Source: JAPEKQ01 sp964516845
GTDB lineage: Bacteria > Joyebacterota > Joyebacteria > Joyebacterales > Joyebacteraceae
Length of the DNA: 51,917 bases
Direction of reading: 5' to 3'
Assembly (NCBI GenBank): GCA_964516845.1
Contig: CAZEXP010000014.1
Coordinates: 1 to 51,917 of the forward strand
This document shows positions 1-8,865 of the stretch, piece by piece (positions within the stretch are counted from its first letter, which is position 1; each line of letters opens with the position of its first letter). The notes under the pieces were generated by a model that was not told where the DNA came from, made no database searches, and saw only the letters and a program-made list of their open reading frames with translations. Position numbers and translations under genes: made by a program.

Positions 1-1
1 C

Positions 2-895
2 GCGAGCGGGGACGCCGCGAACATCGTCGTCTCGCCGGATGTCGGGTTCGTGGAGATCAACAACAAGGCGACGACCTGTACCTCGGGGCGGACGTCGACG
101 ATCGATGTGCAGCGAGTGTCGGCACCCACGGGCGCGCCCGGGCGGGACGGTGAGTGGCCTGCCGCCCGCAACACCATCATCGTCACCGGCCGCATCCCGC
201 AGGGTGGTCCGGGGAAGGTGGCCTATCGGAGCATCGACGACCCGCTCTGGAACTTCGTGGCGTCGATCGAGACGTTTCTGGCTCGGGCGGGCGTGGAGTT
301 CACGGGCGGGCTTAGACCTGGGGAGGCGCCGGCGGACGCGCGCAGTCTCTTCGTTCACAAGTCGAAGCCGTTGTCGCTCATCGTTCGAGATATGGGGAAG
401 TACAGCAACAATTTCGTTGCCGAGCAGCTCGTGAAGACGCTCGGAGCGGCGACGGCCGGCGCGCCGGGGACGACCGCGGCCGGGTGCGATGCGCTCCTGG
501 CGCACATCGCGTCGACGGGCGTCGATACGACCGGCATCAGGATCGTCGACGGTTCCGGGTTCTCGCGCGAGAACCGTCTGACGACCAGGGCCATCGCCGC
601 CGCGATCCGAGCCGCCGCGAACGACTTTGCAACCTCTCCCGAGTTCCTGGCGTCTCTCAGTGTGAGCGGAACCGACGGCACGCTCTCCGACCGGATGGGC
701 TACGGCGGTCTCGAGGGTGTTATTCGAGCCAAGACGGGACTTCTCGACGGAGTGACGGCCATCTCGGGTATCATGGAGGCGGCCTCGGGCAAACGCGTCA
801 TCTTCTCGATCATCACGAATGAGTCGACGTGCGAGGCATGGAAGGTGCACGACGTCGCACATGCGATCCTGATGCACGTCCACCAGAACCTGTAG
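2..895 (+). CDS. dacB: PBP4-type D-Ala-D-Ala carboxypeptidase/endopeptidase (peptidase S13), 5' end missing
   Basis: The reading frame is open from the window edge, so only the C-terminal 297 residues are visible. Low-molecular-weight class C penicillin-binding proteins trim D-Ala from, or cut cross-links in, periplasmic peptidoglycan. The second active-site motif S-N-N is at 404-412 (context KYSNNFVAEQL) and the third motif K-T-G is at 731-739 (context RAKTGLLDG). The SxxK nucleophile motif lies upstream of the window. The GTG at 50 is only an in-frame internal codon and not a start. The next gene, a histidine kinase, follows 7 bases after the stop, so they are probably cotranscribed. The family call rests on two of the three diagnostic motifs plus the VDGSGFSRENRLT segment typical of S13. 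Confidence 0.88.
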   Translation, partial: ASGDAANIVVSPDVGFVEINNKATTCTSGRTSTIDVQRVSAPTGAPGRDGEWPAARNTIIVTGRIPQGGPGKVAYRSIDDPLWNFVASIETFLARAGVEFTGGLRPGEAPADARSLFVHKSKPLSLIVRDMGKYSNNFVAEQLVKTLGAATAGAPGTTAAGCDALLAHIASTGVDTTGIRIVDGSGFSRENRLTTRAIAAAIRAAANDFATSPEFLASLSVSGTDGTLSDRMGYGGLEGVIRAKTGLLDGVTAISGIMEAASGKRVIFSIITNESTCEAWKVHDVAHAILMHVHQNL

Positions 896-902
896 GGAGC
901 CA

Positions 903-2012
903 ATGTTCCGGAAAGCAACAGGAGTTCAGGCCGGGCGACTCACCGTGGTGGGTCTCATCCGTTGGGCCCTCGCGTTCACGGTCGCGGGCGCCGTCGTGGG
1001 TCTTGCCATCGGGTTCTTCTCCGGAAACCTGACGGCGATCCCCAATTCGATCCGCCTGAGCATTCTCTTCGCCAACGCCGTTGGCTTCGCCGCGGTTCTG
1101 TCGGCGCGATTCGTCCTGCCGCGCTACGCGGCGTTTCCGAGGTTCATCAACATCCCGCTGGCGGTGCTGACGCTGCTGGCCGGGGGCGCGTTCGGCTCGG
1201 GTCTCATCATCTTCGCTGACCCCGTCTTCATCCTGTATCAGGGCAGGATGGCGGCGATCGTCATCGTGGTCGACGGCTTCCTCGCCGTGGGCCTCGGGCT
1301 CATCGTCTACAACTACGAACGGATGCGCGATGAGATCGAGCGGAGCTACGCCGAACTCGCCGCTAACCGCGTGCGTGAGGAACGGCTGCGGGAGCTCGCC
1401 GCGCGCTCGGAGCTCAAGGCTCTCAAGGCGCAGATCAACCCGCACTTCCTCTTCAACGCGCTCAACTCGATCTCCGCTCTGACGACCATAGATCCCGAGG
1501 CGGCCCAGGGAACGCTCGAGCGTCTCGCGAGCATCTTCCGGAAGACGCTTCTTGCCTCAGAGAAGGGGAGCGTGCTGCTCTCGAGCGAACTCGAACTCGT
1601 GGATGCGTACCTCGACGTCGAGCGGGCGCGGTTCGGCGACCGGCTTCGCGTCGAGCAGAAGGTTGGACCGGGCGCGGCGGACGTCAGCGTTCCGCCTCTC
1701 ATCCTCCAACCGCTCGTGGAGAACGCGGTCCGACACGGCATATCGCCGAAGGTGGAGGGCGGACTCATCCGGATCGCCGCATCCGTCGAGAACGGCCGGT
1801 TGACCGTGCTTGTCTCGGATGATGGCGTCGGGGCTGAGAAGCTCGATCTCTCGGAGCTCTCTCCGGAAGGCTATGGCCTCCGGAATGTTCGCGATCGCCT
1901 TCGGACCAGCTACGGTGCGGGGGAGTGGTTGGTCGTCGAGAGCAGACAGGGTGAGGGAACCACGGTGCGTCTCGTTATTCCACTGGCACGCGAGAAACGG
2001 AGCGACGCGTGA
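903..2012 (+). CDS. LytS-type membrane sensor histidine kinase
   Basis: 369 aa. Residues about 16-140 form four hydrophobic segments, followed by a coiled stretch (about 140-170), then a His_kinase (PF06580) phosphoacceptor motif with His181 (context INPHFLFNALNSI). The ATPase domain follows, with an N-box (LVENAVRHG) and glycine-rich boxes (DDGVG, GYGLRNVRDRL). This is the LytS/YehU class that pairs with LytTR regulators. The stop overlaps the GTG of the response regulator by four bases, so the two are translationally coupled. The N-terminal membrane module is clearly homologous to the one in the RsbU-type phosphatase at 3775. The ligand cannot be read from the sequence. Confidence 0.93.
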   Translation: MFRKATGVQAGRLTVVGLIRWALAFTVAGAVVGLAIGFFSGNLTAIPNSIRLSILFANAVGFAAVLSARFVLPRYAAFPRFINIPLAVLTLLAGGAFGSGLIIFADPVFILYQGRMAAIVIVVDGFLAVGLGLIVYNYERMRDEIERSYAELAANRVREERLRELAARSELKALKAQINPHFLFNALNSISALTTIDPEAAQGTLERLASIFRKTLLASEKGSVLLSSELELVDAYLDVERARFGDRLRVEQKVGPGAADVSVPPLILQPLVENAVRHGISPKVEGGLIRIAASVENGRLTVLVSDDGVGAEKLDLSELSPEGYGLRNVRDRLRTSYGAGEWLVVESRQGEGTTVRLVIPLAREKRSDA

Positions 2013-2767
2013 GCGACGACAGGATCAGAGTGCTGGTAGTCGATGACGAAGAGCTTGCGCGAGCTCGCGTGAAGGACCTGCTCTCCGAGCACGACGAGTT
2101 CGAGTGCATCGGGGAGGCCGGCAACGGTATCGCCGCGGTCCAGAGCATCAAGGAACTCAGACCCGACCTCGTCCTGCTGGATATCCAGATGCCGGGGATG
2201 AACGGATTCGAGGTGATCGAGTCGCTCGACGAGGTGCCGCTTGTCGTCTTTGCGACGGCGTTCGACGAGTACGCGATCAAGGCGTTCGAGGTCAATTCGA
2301 TAGACTATCTTCTCAAGCCGATCTCGAAGGAACGTTTTGCCGAGGCGCTGGCTCGCGCGCGAGATCTGCTTCATGAGGAAACAGGTCTCGAGCAGACGAT
2401 CGGTCGAATTGCCGAACTCGTGCAGCCAGGTGGCTTCACGCGTCTCCCGGTGACGAAGGGCAAGCGTATCATCCTCGTGGATGCCTCGGATGTCGTGTGG
2501 GTCGAGGCGTCCGACGAACTCGTGTTCGTCCACACGAAGAGCGACCGCTACCTTATCAACATGACGATGTCGGAGCTCGAGCAGCGGCTTGATTCGAAGA
2601 CGTTCTTCCGCACGCACCGCTCGAGCATCGTCAATCTGGACCACGTCGTCGAGATCGTGCCGTGGTTCGGCGGCAAGTACCAGGTTGTCGTCGCGGATGA
2701 TGCGAAGACCGAGGTCGTGCTGTCCCGCGCCCGCGCCCGCCGGCTGCGCGAGATACTGCCCTGGTAG
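2009..2767 (+). CDS. LytTR-family response regulator
   Basis: 252 aa, GTG start overlapping the kinase stop. The receiver domain spans residues 1-125, with acidic pocket D12/D13, phosphoacceptor Asp58 (context LVLLDIQMPGMNGFE) and conserved Lys in YLLKP. The C-terminal LytTR DNA-binding domain spans about 150-252 (RLPVTKGKRIILVDASDVVW ... FFRTHRSSIVNLDHV). It is the cognate partner of the upstream kinase by adjacency. The last nine codons plus stop are part of a 35-bp tandem repeat that continues past the gene, so the extreme C-terminus (LREILPW) is encoded inside repetitive DNA. Confidence 0.94.
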   Translation: MSDDRIRVLVVDDEELARARVKDLLSEHDEFECIGEAGNGIAAVQSIKELRPDLVLLDIQMPGMNGFEVIESLDEVPLVVFATAFDEYAIKAFEVNSIDYLLKPISKERFAEALARARDLLHEETGLEQTIGRIAELVQPGGFTRLPVTKGKRIILVDASDVVWVEASDELVFVHTKSDRYLINMTMSELEQRLDSKTFFRTHRSSIVNLDHVVEIVPWFGGKYQVVVADDAKTEVVLSRARARRLREILPW

Positions 2768-2845
2768 CGCAGCTTCGGCTGCGCGAGATACTGCCCTGGT
2801 AGCGCAGCTTCGGCTGCGCGAAATCCTGCCCTGGTAGGGCTTCGC
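2741..2845 (+). repeat. 35-bp tandem repeat (about three copies) with cUUCGg hairpins, overlapping the regulator 3' end
   Basis: Units begin at 2741, 2776 and 2811. The first two are identical and the third diverges after about 26 bases. Each junction holds a 7-bp perfect stem (GCGCAGC / GCTGCGC) closed by a TTCG tetraloop, at 2767-2784 and 2802-2819. The first unit contains the last codons and stop of the LytTR gene, so the repeat re-encodes the same C-terminus and stop twice downstream. It could act as a transcript-stabilising or attenuating 3' structure. There is no T-run typical of an intrinsic terminator. Confidence 0.9.
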
Positions 2846-2939
2846 CACGCCTGCAATTCACCGCCGACTCATGTCATCTCGCCCGCGACAGATGCCGCTT
2901 GGCGGGAGTCACCTTCGAGTCGGACCGGTTTATCCATAT

Positions 2940-3039
2940 NNNNNNNNNNNNNNNNNNNNNNNNNNNNNNNNNNNNNNNNNNNNNNNNNNNNNNNNNNNNN
3001 NNNNNNNNNNNNNNNNNNNNNNNNNNNNNNNNNNNNNNN
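2940..3039. other. Assembly gap (100 N)
   Basis: Exactly 100 N. Unlike the other two gaps, the flanks are not duplicated, so real sequence of unknown length is missing. That sequence must include the start of the bactofilin-like gene. Confidence 0.99.
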
Positions 3040-3770
3040 TGACCGGCCGGATCGACGGCAACGCCGAGCTCTTCACCGACGGCGGTCTGACGCTTGCGGA
3101 CCGCGCGCAGATCGGCGGCGATCTGATCTACCAGGGCCCGTCGCGGATGGAGATCGCAGACGGGATCGTTCTCGGCAGTGTGACATTCAGACCGACAAAG
3201 GACAAGTCCGATGTGGACTTCGACTTCAGCCCGATGTTCGGACTGGCCATGCACATCTTCAAGTTCTTCGCGGCGATCATCGCGGGCGTCATCATCGTGG
3301 CGCTCACGAAGGACCACGCGCGCAACACCGCCAACAAGATCCGCACGAGGGCGCTCAAGAGTCTTGGGATCGGATTCGTGGCGTACATCTGTATTCCGAT
3401 CATCGTTCTTATCACGCTCGTGTTGATCATCACGATCCCGTTCAGCTTCGTCCTCGCCCTTGCGTATCTGATCGCTCTCTATGTTGCGAAGTTCTACTTC
3501 GCGATCTGGCTGGGCAGCTGGATCCTCAGGCGAGGTGACCGGATCATGACGGCATCACCGATCCCGCCCATGCTCCTGGGTCTCGTCATCGTCTATCTGC
3601 TGACTGCGATCCCGGTTCTTGGGACGCTCATCGGCATTGTGATCATCTTCTTCGGGCTTGGCGCGCTCCTGCAGCGCAAGGAGACGCGTCTCGAGGCGGC
3701 TTTCGAGCCGGTCGAGCCCGCCGACGACAACGCACTTCCCAGTGTCTTCCCCGGAACCTCGGAAGGATAG
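3040..3770 (+). CDS. Bactofilin-like (polymer-forming cytoskeletal) membrane protein, N-terminus in gap
   Basis: About 242 residues are visible from the gap edge. The start TGRIDGNAELFTDGGLTLADRAQIGGDLIYQG-like segment has the short beta-solenoid rungs of bactofilin/CcmA proteins. After about residue 65 come several long hydrophobic segments (for example FFAAIIAGVIIVALT, YICIPIIVLITLVLIITIPF, MLLGLVIVYLLTAIPVLGTL) and a short acidic tail. The bactofilin plus multi-TM architecture is a known membrane-anchored form. Bactofilins build filaments that scaffold cell-wall or signalling proteins. It lies between the kinase/regulator pair and the phosphatase that share a sensor module, which suggests a common envelope function. 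An apparent in-frame ATG left of the gap is meaningless because the gap length is arbitrary. Confidence 0.75.
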
Positions 3771-3774
3771 GACA

Positions 3775-5300
3775 ATGAGCGCAGGTACGCGCGGCACCTC
3801 GTTCCTGGGAACATCAAGGAGACTCAGTCTCAAGGGAGTCCTCCTCTGGGCGCTCGCTGCAAGCGCCGCGGGGCTCGGGATCGGTCTGGCGATCAGGCTC
3901 TTCTCGGGCGCCGAGGGCGGCGCGGCGCGGTCGCTGGTGCTGATGAGCGTGGTCTTCGCGAATGTGGCCGTGTTCACGGCGGTGATGATCGTCAAGTTCG
4001 TGCTCCCGAAGATGAGCGGCTTCCCGGCGTATGTTCGCATCCCGCTTGCGATCGTGATGCTGATCGCCGGCGGAGTGATCGGCAGCGGTATCGCGATCCT
4101 TGTCAATCCGCTGATCGTGCTCTACCAGATGGACAANNNNNNNNNNNNNNNNNNNNNNNNNNNNNNNNNNNNNNNNNNNNNNNNNNNNNNNNNNNNNNNN
4201 NNNNNNNNNNNNNNNNNNNNNNNNNNNNNNNNNNNNGCAGCGGTATCGCGATCCTTGTCAATCCGCTGATCGTGCTCTACCAGATGGACAATGCGGTCAT
4301 GGTCACGACCATCAACGCCGCCGTGGCGTTGATGGTGGGACTGATGACGTACATGTACGAACAGATGAAGACGCAGGTCGAGAACGCCGTCGCAGCGCGC
4401 TCGATGCTCGAGCACGAGATGACCATCGCGCGACGCATCCAGACGGAGCTGTTGCCGAAGCAGTTTCCGAAGCCCCCGGGCTGGGATATCTTCGGGTTCA
4501 GCGTTCCCGCCAAGCATGTCGGAGGCGACTGCTACGACGTCATCGAACTGGAGAACGGGAAGCTCGCCATCACCATCGGCGACGTATCCGGGAAGGGCGC
4601 TCCAGCGGCCATACTCATGGCGAATGTTCAGGCGGCCGTGAGGGCGCTGGCCGAGAGCGGCGTTCCGCCCTCTCAACTCGTAGGCCGCGTCAACACGCTC
4701 GTCCACGGGTACACCGAGGACAGCGTCTTTGTGACGTTCTTCTACGCGGTCCTGGATACTCGTACACAGCTGGTTACGTACGTCAACGCCGGACACAATC
4801 TGCCGTGCGTTCTCAGGGCCGACGGGGGGCGCGAGTATCTCGACAAAGGTGGTCTCGTCATCGGTGTGATGCCGGGCATCGTGTACGAGGAGGGGACGGT
4901 CTCACTCGGCACGGGCGACGACCTTGTCCTCTACACCGACGGTGTCACCGAGGCGATGAACGGAGACGAAGAGATGTTCGGCGAGGAGCGTCTCGAGGAA
5001 TTGCTGGTCGCGCACCGGCACAAGAGCGCGCGCGACATCGAGGAGCACGTATATACCGAGATCCGCGACTTCGCCGCCGGAGCGCCGCAGGCCGACGATC
5101 TCACGATGGTGGTCGTCAAGCGATTCGATGAGAACACCCCGTCGGATCGCGAGAATAACGAGAGAGCATTCTCACGCTCGGACTCCCCCCGAGAGGCCAT
5201 CGGCGGGTCCTCTGCCGCGCAAGGCGCATCCGACTCGGATCGCCTCGGAGGGCCCGCCACGGCTGCACCGGTGGGATTGGCCATAGAGGGAGCAGGATGA
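3775..5300 (+). CDS. RsbU/SpoIIE-type PP2C phosphatase with membrane sensor domain (interrupted by an artefactual gap)
   Basis: ATG at 3775, four bases after the previous stop. The N gap 4137-4236 is flanked by an exact 55-bp duplication (4082-4136 and 4237-4291). Collapsing it restores one frame of about 456 aa. The N-terminal four-TM module matches that of the kinase at 903 (WALA, FANV, KFVLPKMSGFP, IPLA, AGGVIGSG, VLYQ). A linker (EHEMTIARRIQTELLPKQFP) leads into a PPM phosphatase domain with metal-site motifs GGDCYD, GDVSGKG, YTDGVTE and ADDLT. RsbU-type enzymes usually dephosphorylate anti-anti-sigma (STAS) proteins, but none is encoded nearby. The C-terminal about 55 residues look disordered. 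The stop overlaps the next gene by ATGA. Confidence 0.92.
4082..4136. repeat. 55-bp assembly-overlap duplicate, left copy (right copy 4237-4291)
   Basis: The 55 bases before the N gap are identical to the 55 after it. The reading frames on the two sides join exactly when one copy and the Ns are removed (155 bases, shift of 2 mod 3 matches the observed frames). This is an unmerged contig overlap and not a biological repeat. Confidence 0.97.
4137..4236. other. Assembly gap (100 N), artefactual
   Basis: Scaffolding Ns between contigs that already overlap by 55 bp. No sequence is missing here. Confidence 0.97.
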
Positions 5301-6661
5301 GAAAGCGGTTCGCACTCTGCCTGATGATGTTCGTCGTCGCCGTCGCACTCGGTGTCGGTTCGGATCTCTCGATCGGGAGTCCCGGTCCGGATTTCGTCGA
5401 GTGGTTGGCGGCGCACGGCTCGCCCATCGACACGATCGATCCCGAAGCGGGCACGAGTGATCTTGCCCCACTTCGGCGGATCGTCGATGGTGCGCGCGTC
5501 GTGTGTCTCGGCGAGAGCAGGCATGATGCGAGCGAGCAGTTCCAGCTCAAGCACCGCATGATCAGGTACCTCGTGGAGGAGATGGGATTCTCGGTCATCG
5601 TCTTCGAGGAGGGCATGGCTCATGCGAAGGCTGTCGATGACTACATCGGGGGCGGCGAGGGCGACCCGAGCGCCATTCTCGGGGGGCTCTCCAATTGGTT
5701 CGCATGGGACGCGCGGGAAGTCCTCGAGTTCGTCGAGTGGATGCGCGCCTACAACGACGACCCGTCGCACCCGACGAAGCTCAGGTTCTTCGGCGTCGAC
5801 TGCACGGCGCCGCGGCTCGGGCTCGTCAATGCGCTGGCCTACATCGAGAGCGTCGACCCCGCGTTCGCAGATTGGTTCGACACCGGCACGCTCGGTCTAT
5901 CCCTCTACTCGGAGGGCGATTGGAGGGCCACCTTCGAGCGGTACGCCGCTGTGACCGACGAGCGACGTGAGGCCATCGGGCGCGCCTACGAGGATCTGGC
6001 GGCCTACATGGAGGCGAGACGGAGCGAATTCGTGCGGCGCTCTTCCGCCGGCGAGTTCGACTGGGCGCTGCGCCAGGTTCTCGTTGGCCAGGCGGCGCAC
6101 GATCTCTACTGCTCGCAGTCGAGGGAAGAGGGCGGCGTCATTCGCGACCTCGCGATGGCCGACAACCTGACATGGATCCTCGACGAACACCTGCCTGGGC
6201 GGAAGGTCGTTGTCTGGGCGCACAACGCGCACATCTCCAGGGCTCCGTTCACGATGCCCGATGCTTTCGGCGGGACGCTCGTCGACATGATCTACCATCT
6301 GAGCGACCGCCTTGGCGGCGACCTCGTCTCGATCGCCGGGCTCTGCTATCAGGGAGAGTATGCCGATGACGACGGCGTCGATCCGGGGAGCGTCGCGCCG
6401 ACCGATACGACCTACCTCGGCGGCGCAGTCGCGCAGGCAGGGGAGGAGCTCATGCTCCTCGATCTGCGCTCGGCCCCACAGGGGAGCCCCGCGTCGCGCT
6501 GGCTCGGTCGAGAGCGGCGGATGCGTGGACAGGGAGTCGACATGGTATGCGTCCCGAGCGACGCGTACGATGCCGTCTACTTCGTCCGGACGATCACGCG
6601 CACGGAGCCGGGGCCACGGGCCGCGGCGCGATTCAGATTCCGAGACGCGGGCGCGCACTAG
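5297..6661 (+). CDS. Erythromycin esterase-family (EreA/ChaN-like) secreted hydrolase
   Basis: 454 aa, ATG overlapping the phosphatase stop (ATGA). A hydrophobic N-terminus (FALCLMMFVVAVALGVG) suggests a signal peptide. The family hallmarks are present: GESRHDASEQFQLKHRM with the catalytic-type His, an acidic FEEGMAHAKAVDDY segment, and VVWAHNAHISR near residue 305. PF05139 members fold like EreA/EreB macrolide esterases, but most genomic homologues have unknown substrates. Translational coupling to a signalling phosphatase argues for an envelope or stress role more than antibiotic resistance. No mobile-element context is visible. Confidence 0.85.
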   Translation: MRKRFALCLMMFVVAVALGVGSDLSIGSPGPDFVEWLAAHGSPIDTIDPEAGTSDLAPLRRIVDGARVVCLGESRHDASEQFQLKHRMIRYLVEEMGFSVIVFEEGMAHAKAVDDYIGGGEGDPSAILGGLSNWFAWDAREVLEFVEWMRAYNDDPSHPTKLRFFGVDCTAPRLGLVNALAYIESVDPAFADWFDTGTLGLSLYSEGDWRATFERYAAVTDERREAIGRAYEDLAAYMEARRSEFVRRSSAGEFDWALRQVLVGQAAHDLYCSQSREEGGVIRDLAMADNLTWILDEHLPGRKVVVWAHNAHISRAPFTMPDAFGGTLVDMIYHLSDRLGGDLVSIAGLCYQGEYADDDGVDPGSVAPTDTTYLGGAVAQAGEELMLLDLRSAPQGSPASRWLGRERRMRGQGVDMVCVPSDAYDAVYFVRTITRTEPGPRAAARFRFRDAGAH

Positions 6662-6716
6662 GAGCTGTTGACCCTGTGTGCATCCGGGCGGCCCACGCCG
6701 CCCATGAGGAGACACG

Positions 6717-8666
6717 ATGAGAGGGTACCACCGACCGCATCCGGACGAACGCTACTACGAGGCGCCGTGCTCCACCGTGCGCAGCGAGTCTGTCCGCGGG
6801 CATGCGCTCAGGCTCTCGCTCATTCTCGGTCTGACGGCCGTGTTGATCCTCTCCGCCATGGTCGTCTCGTCGCGCGCTCAGACCGCTAATCCGTACGACA
6901 TCCTCGAGCAGCATGCTCAAGCACTCGGAGGGCTCGACGCTCTCCGGGCGAACGCGTCGTTCCGCATGAAGGCGACGCTCGACGTGGCGGGGCTGACCGG
7001 CGTGGTCGAGCGGTGGCAGGGTCAGGGGCGGTCGTTTCGACAGGAGGTCGACCTCGGGATCTTCAAAGAGACCAGCGGTGATGACGGGACCGTACTCTGG
7101 AGCCTCGACGCCAACGGCAAGGTGCAGTTCGTGGAGGACGAAAACGCGCTCGTCCGTCGCGAGGTCGAAGCCCGCATCGCCGATCTCGATGTCTTCGATC
7201 GGGAGTCTGACGTGTTCGACGCAGAGTACGCGGGACAGGGGGACGTGAACGGCCGGGCGTGTCACATCATCCGCCTCACGAACAGCCTCAACGACGACAC
7301 GATGGAGATGAGCATCGACACCGAGACACTCATGGAACTCAGACGGCGAGACACGACTCCGGACATGGTCTCGACGACGGAGTTCAACGATATCCGCGAG
7401 GTGGACGGCATTATGTACCCGTTCGAACTCGCGACATTCATCGAGCCTCCCGGACAGGTGCAGACGGTCCACATGACGGAGCTCGAGATCGGCGTCGAGT
7501 TCGACGCGTCACTCTTCGCCCCGCCGTCCGATGACGTGCGCGACTTCCGGTTCACTTCGGGGGCACCATTCGAGGTTGTCCCGATGCGGTTCCACGAGAA
7601 CCACGTTTTCGTGCTCGTTGAGATGGCGGGCAGCTCGGGGCTCTGGGTTCTGGACTCCGGGGCGAGCACGACCTGTATTGACGAGGGGCTCGCGCGCGAT
7701 CTTGGACTCGAGATGGTGGGGGAGCTCAGAGGCACCGGCGCCGGGAGCGCTGTGACGGTGTCGTTCGTTGAACTGCCGGAGTATCGTGTCGGAGGCATCG
7801 AGTTCTCATCTCAGAAGTGTGTGAGTCTGGACATCGCACCCCTGTTCGAGAAGACCAGTGATCTGCGCATCTCCGGGATCCTCGGGTATGACTTCCTCTC
7901 GCGTTTCGTGACACGAGTCGACTATGCGCGAGAGGAACTCACGCTCTACGATCCGGAGCTGTTCAAATACGCGGGGGACGGGACGCGCGTCGATGCGTCG
8001 CTCGTCGGCAATATCTTCACGATTCCTGTGAGTGTGGACGGTCAGGCCGCGGGACGGTGGGCGGTCGATCTCGGTGCGAGCGGCGAGTCGTTTCACTATC
8101 CGTCAGCAGTCGAACTCGGTCTCCTGGACCGCGAAGGCTACGATCGCGTCGCGTTCGGGGCCGGCGGCCGCATGGCGAAGAGGGCGGTGCTGTTTGATTC
8201 GATCGACGTCGGCGGGTTCACCGTCGAGCGGCCGGTCATCGGCGTGCCGCCGCAGCAGCTCGCCGGCGCGTTCGGATCGGCCGAGATCTCGGGCAATCTG
8301 GGGAACTCGCTGTTCAGACGCTTCGTGCTCTACCTCGACTACGGGCGGCAGGACGTCATCTTCGAGCGCGGAGAGGACTTTGAGGAGTATGTACCATTCG
8401 ACCGGTCCGGGCTCCAGATCTGGTGGGGTGAGCCGGGCGTTGTCGAGGTGCTCCACGTGTCAGTCGGTGGACCGGCGGCTGACGCGGGGCTAGCGGACGG
8501 TGACGTGATCGTATCGATCAACGGCATCCCGGTGGAGTACTTCGCGGGCCTCTCCGCCATCCGCGAGCTCCTGAGGAGCGAACCGGGCACACGATTCGAT
8601 ATTGAGGTGGTCCGTGACGGGCAGACCAGACAGACTACAGTGGAGCTGGCCAGGCTTCTGGAGTGA
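6717..8666 (+). CDS. Secreted LolA-like / retropepsin-like aspartic protease / PDZ protein
   Basis: 649 aa. ATG at 6717 follows GAGGAGAC. A long n-region precedes a hydrophobic segment (LRLSLILGLTAVLILSAMVV) with a cleavage-like SSRAQ. Residues about 60-265 resemble the LolA/LolB-type lipoprotein-carrier beta fold (LEQHAQALGGLDALRANASF...). Residues about 285-560 hold two retropepsin-like lobes: the first has the D-S-G-A active-site motif (WVLDSGASTTCID) and a downstream ILGYDFL, the second has D-L-G-A (WAVDLGASGESF). A C-terminal PDZ domain (about 575-645) includes GGPAADAGLADGDVIVSING. It probably acts in the periplasm or envelope. The domain order is unusual, and the second lobe has Leu in place of Ser/Thr after Asp, so that site may be degenerate. 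Confidence 0.82.
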   Translation: MRGYHRPHPDERYYEAPCSTVRSESVRGHALRLSLILGLTAVLILSAMVVSSRAQTANPYDILEQHAQALGGLDALRANASFRMKATLDVAGLTGVVERWQGQGRSFRQEVDLGIFKETSGDDGTVLWSLDANGKVQFVEDENALVRREVEARIADLDVFDRESDVFDAEYAGQGDVNGRACHIIRLTNSLNDDTMEMSIDTETLMELRRRDTTPDMVSTTEFNDIREVDGIMYPFELATFIEPPGQVQTVHMTELEIGVEFDASLFAPPSDDVRDFRFTSGAPFEVVPMRFHENHVFVLVEMAGSSGLWVLDSGASTTCIDEGLARDLGLEMVGELRGTGAGSAVTVSFVELPEYRVGGIEFSSQKCVSLDIAPLFEKTSDLRISGILGYDFLSRFVTRVDYAREELTLYDPELFKYAGDGTRVDASLVGNIFTIPVSVDGQAAGRWAVDLGASGESFHYPSAVELGLLDREGYDRVAFGAGGRMAKRAVLFDSIDVGGFTVERPVIGVPPQQLAGAFGSAEISGNLGNSLFRRFVLYLDYGRQDVIFERGEDFEEYVPFDRSGLQIWWGEPGVVEVLHVSVGGPAADAGLADGDVIVSINGIPVEYFAGLSAIRELLRSEPGTRFDIEVVRDGQTRQTTVELARLLE

Positions 8667-8759
8667 CTCCCCCCGGGCCGGAAGGTCCAATTCACTCAGC
8701 ACGGGTGACCGTGCGGCCCGCGCGCCGTACGATGGCCCTTACCAGAGCGGCTGGCGAAG

Positions 8760-8793
8760 GACCGGGGCCCGGACAGGGCCCCGGTCTCTGTTT
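8760..8793 (+). terminator. Rho-independent terminator after the retropepsin/PDZ gene
   Basis: Perfect 11-bp GC-rich stem GACCGGGGCCC / GGGCCCCGGTC around a GGACA loop (8760-8786), followed by TCTGTTT. It lies 94 bases after the stop and upstream of the next promoter. Confidence 0.8.
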
Positions 8794-8865
8794 CCGTCCA
8801 GATTGACTGGAACCTCATTGTGGTTCCGGTTGTCAAAGATGGTGTGAGCGTCAGGCATGCCGGGC

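Noticed and set aside
2871..2939. ATG left of the first gap read as the start of the bactofilin gene
   Set aside because: The gap length is arbitrary, so frame continuity through Ns has no meaning, and the residues before it show no bactofilin features.
5297..6661. Acquired macrolide-resistance gene
   Set aside because: Family fold alone does not imply resistance; codon use and coupling match the native operon and no mobile element is near.
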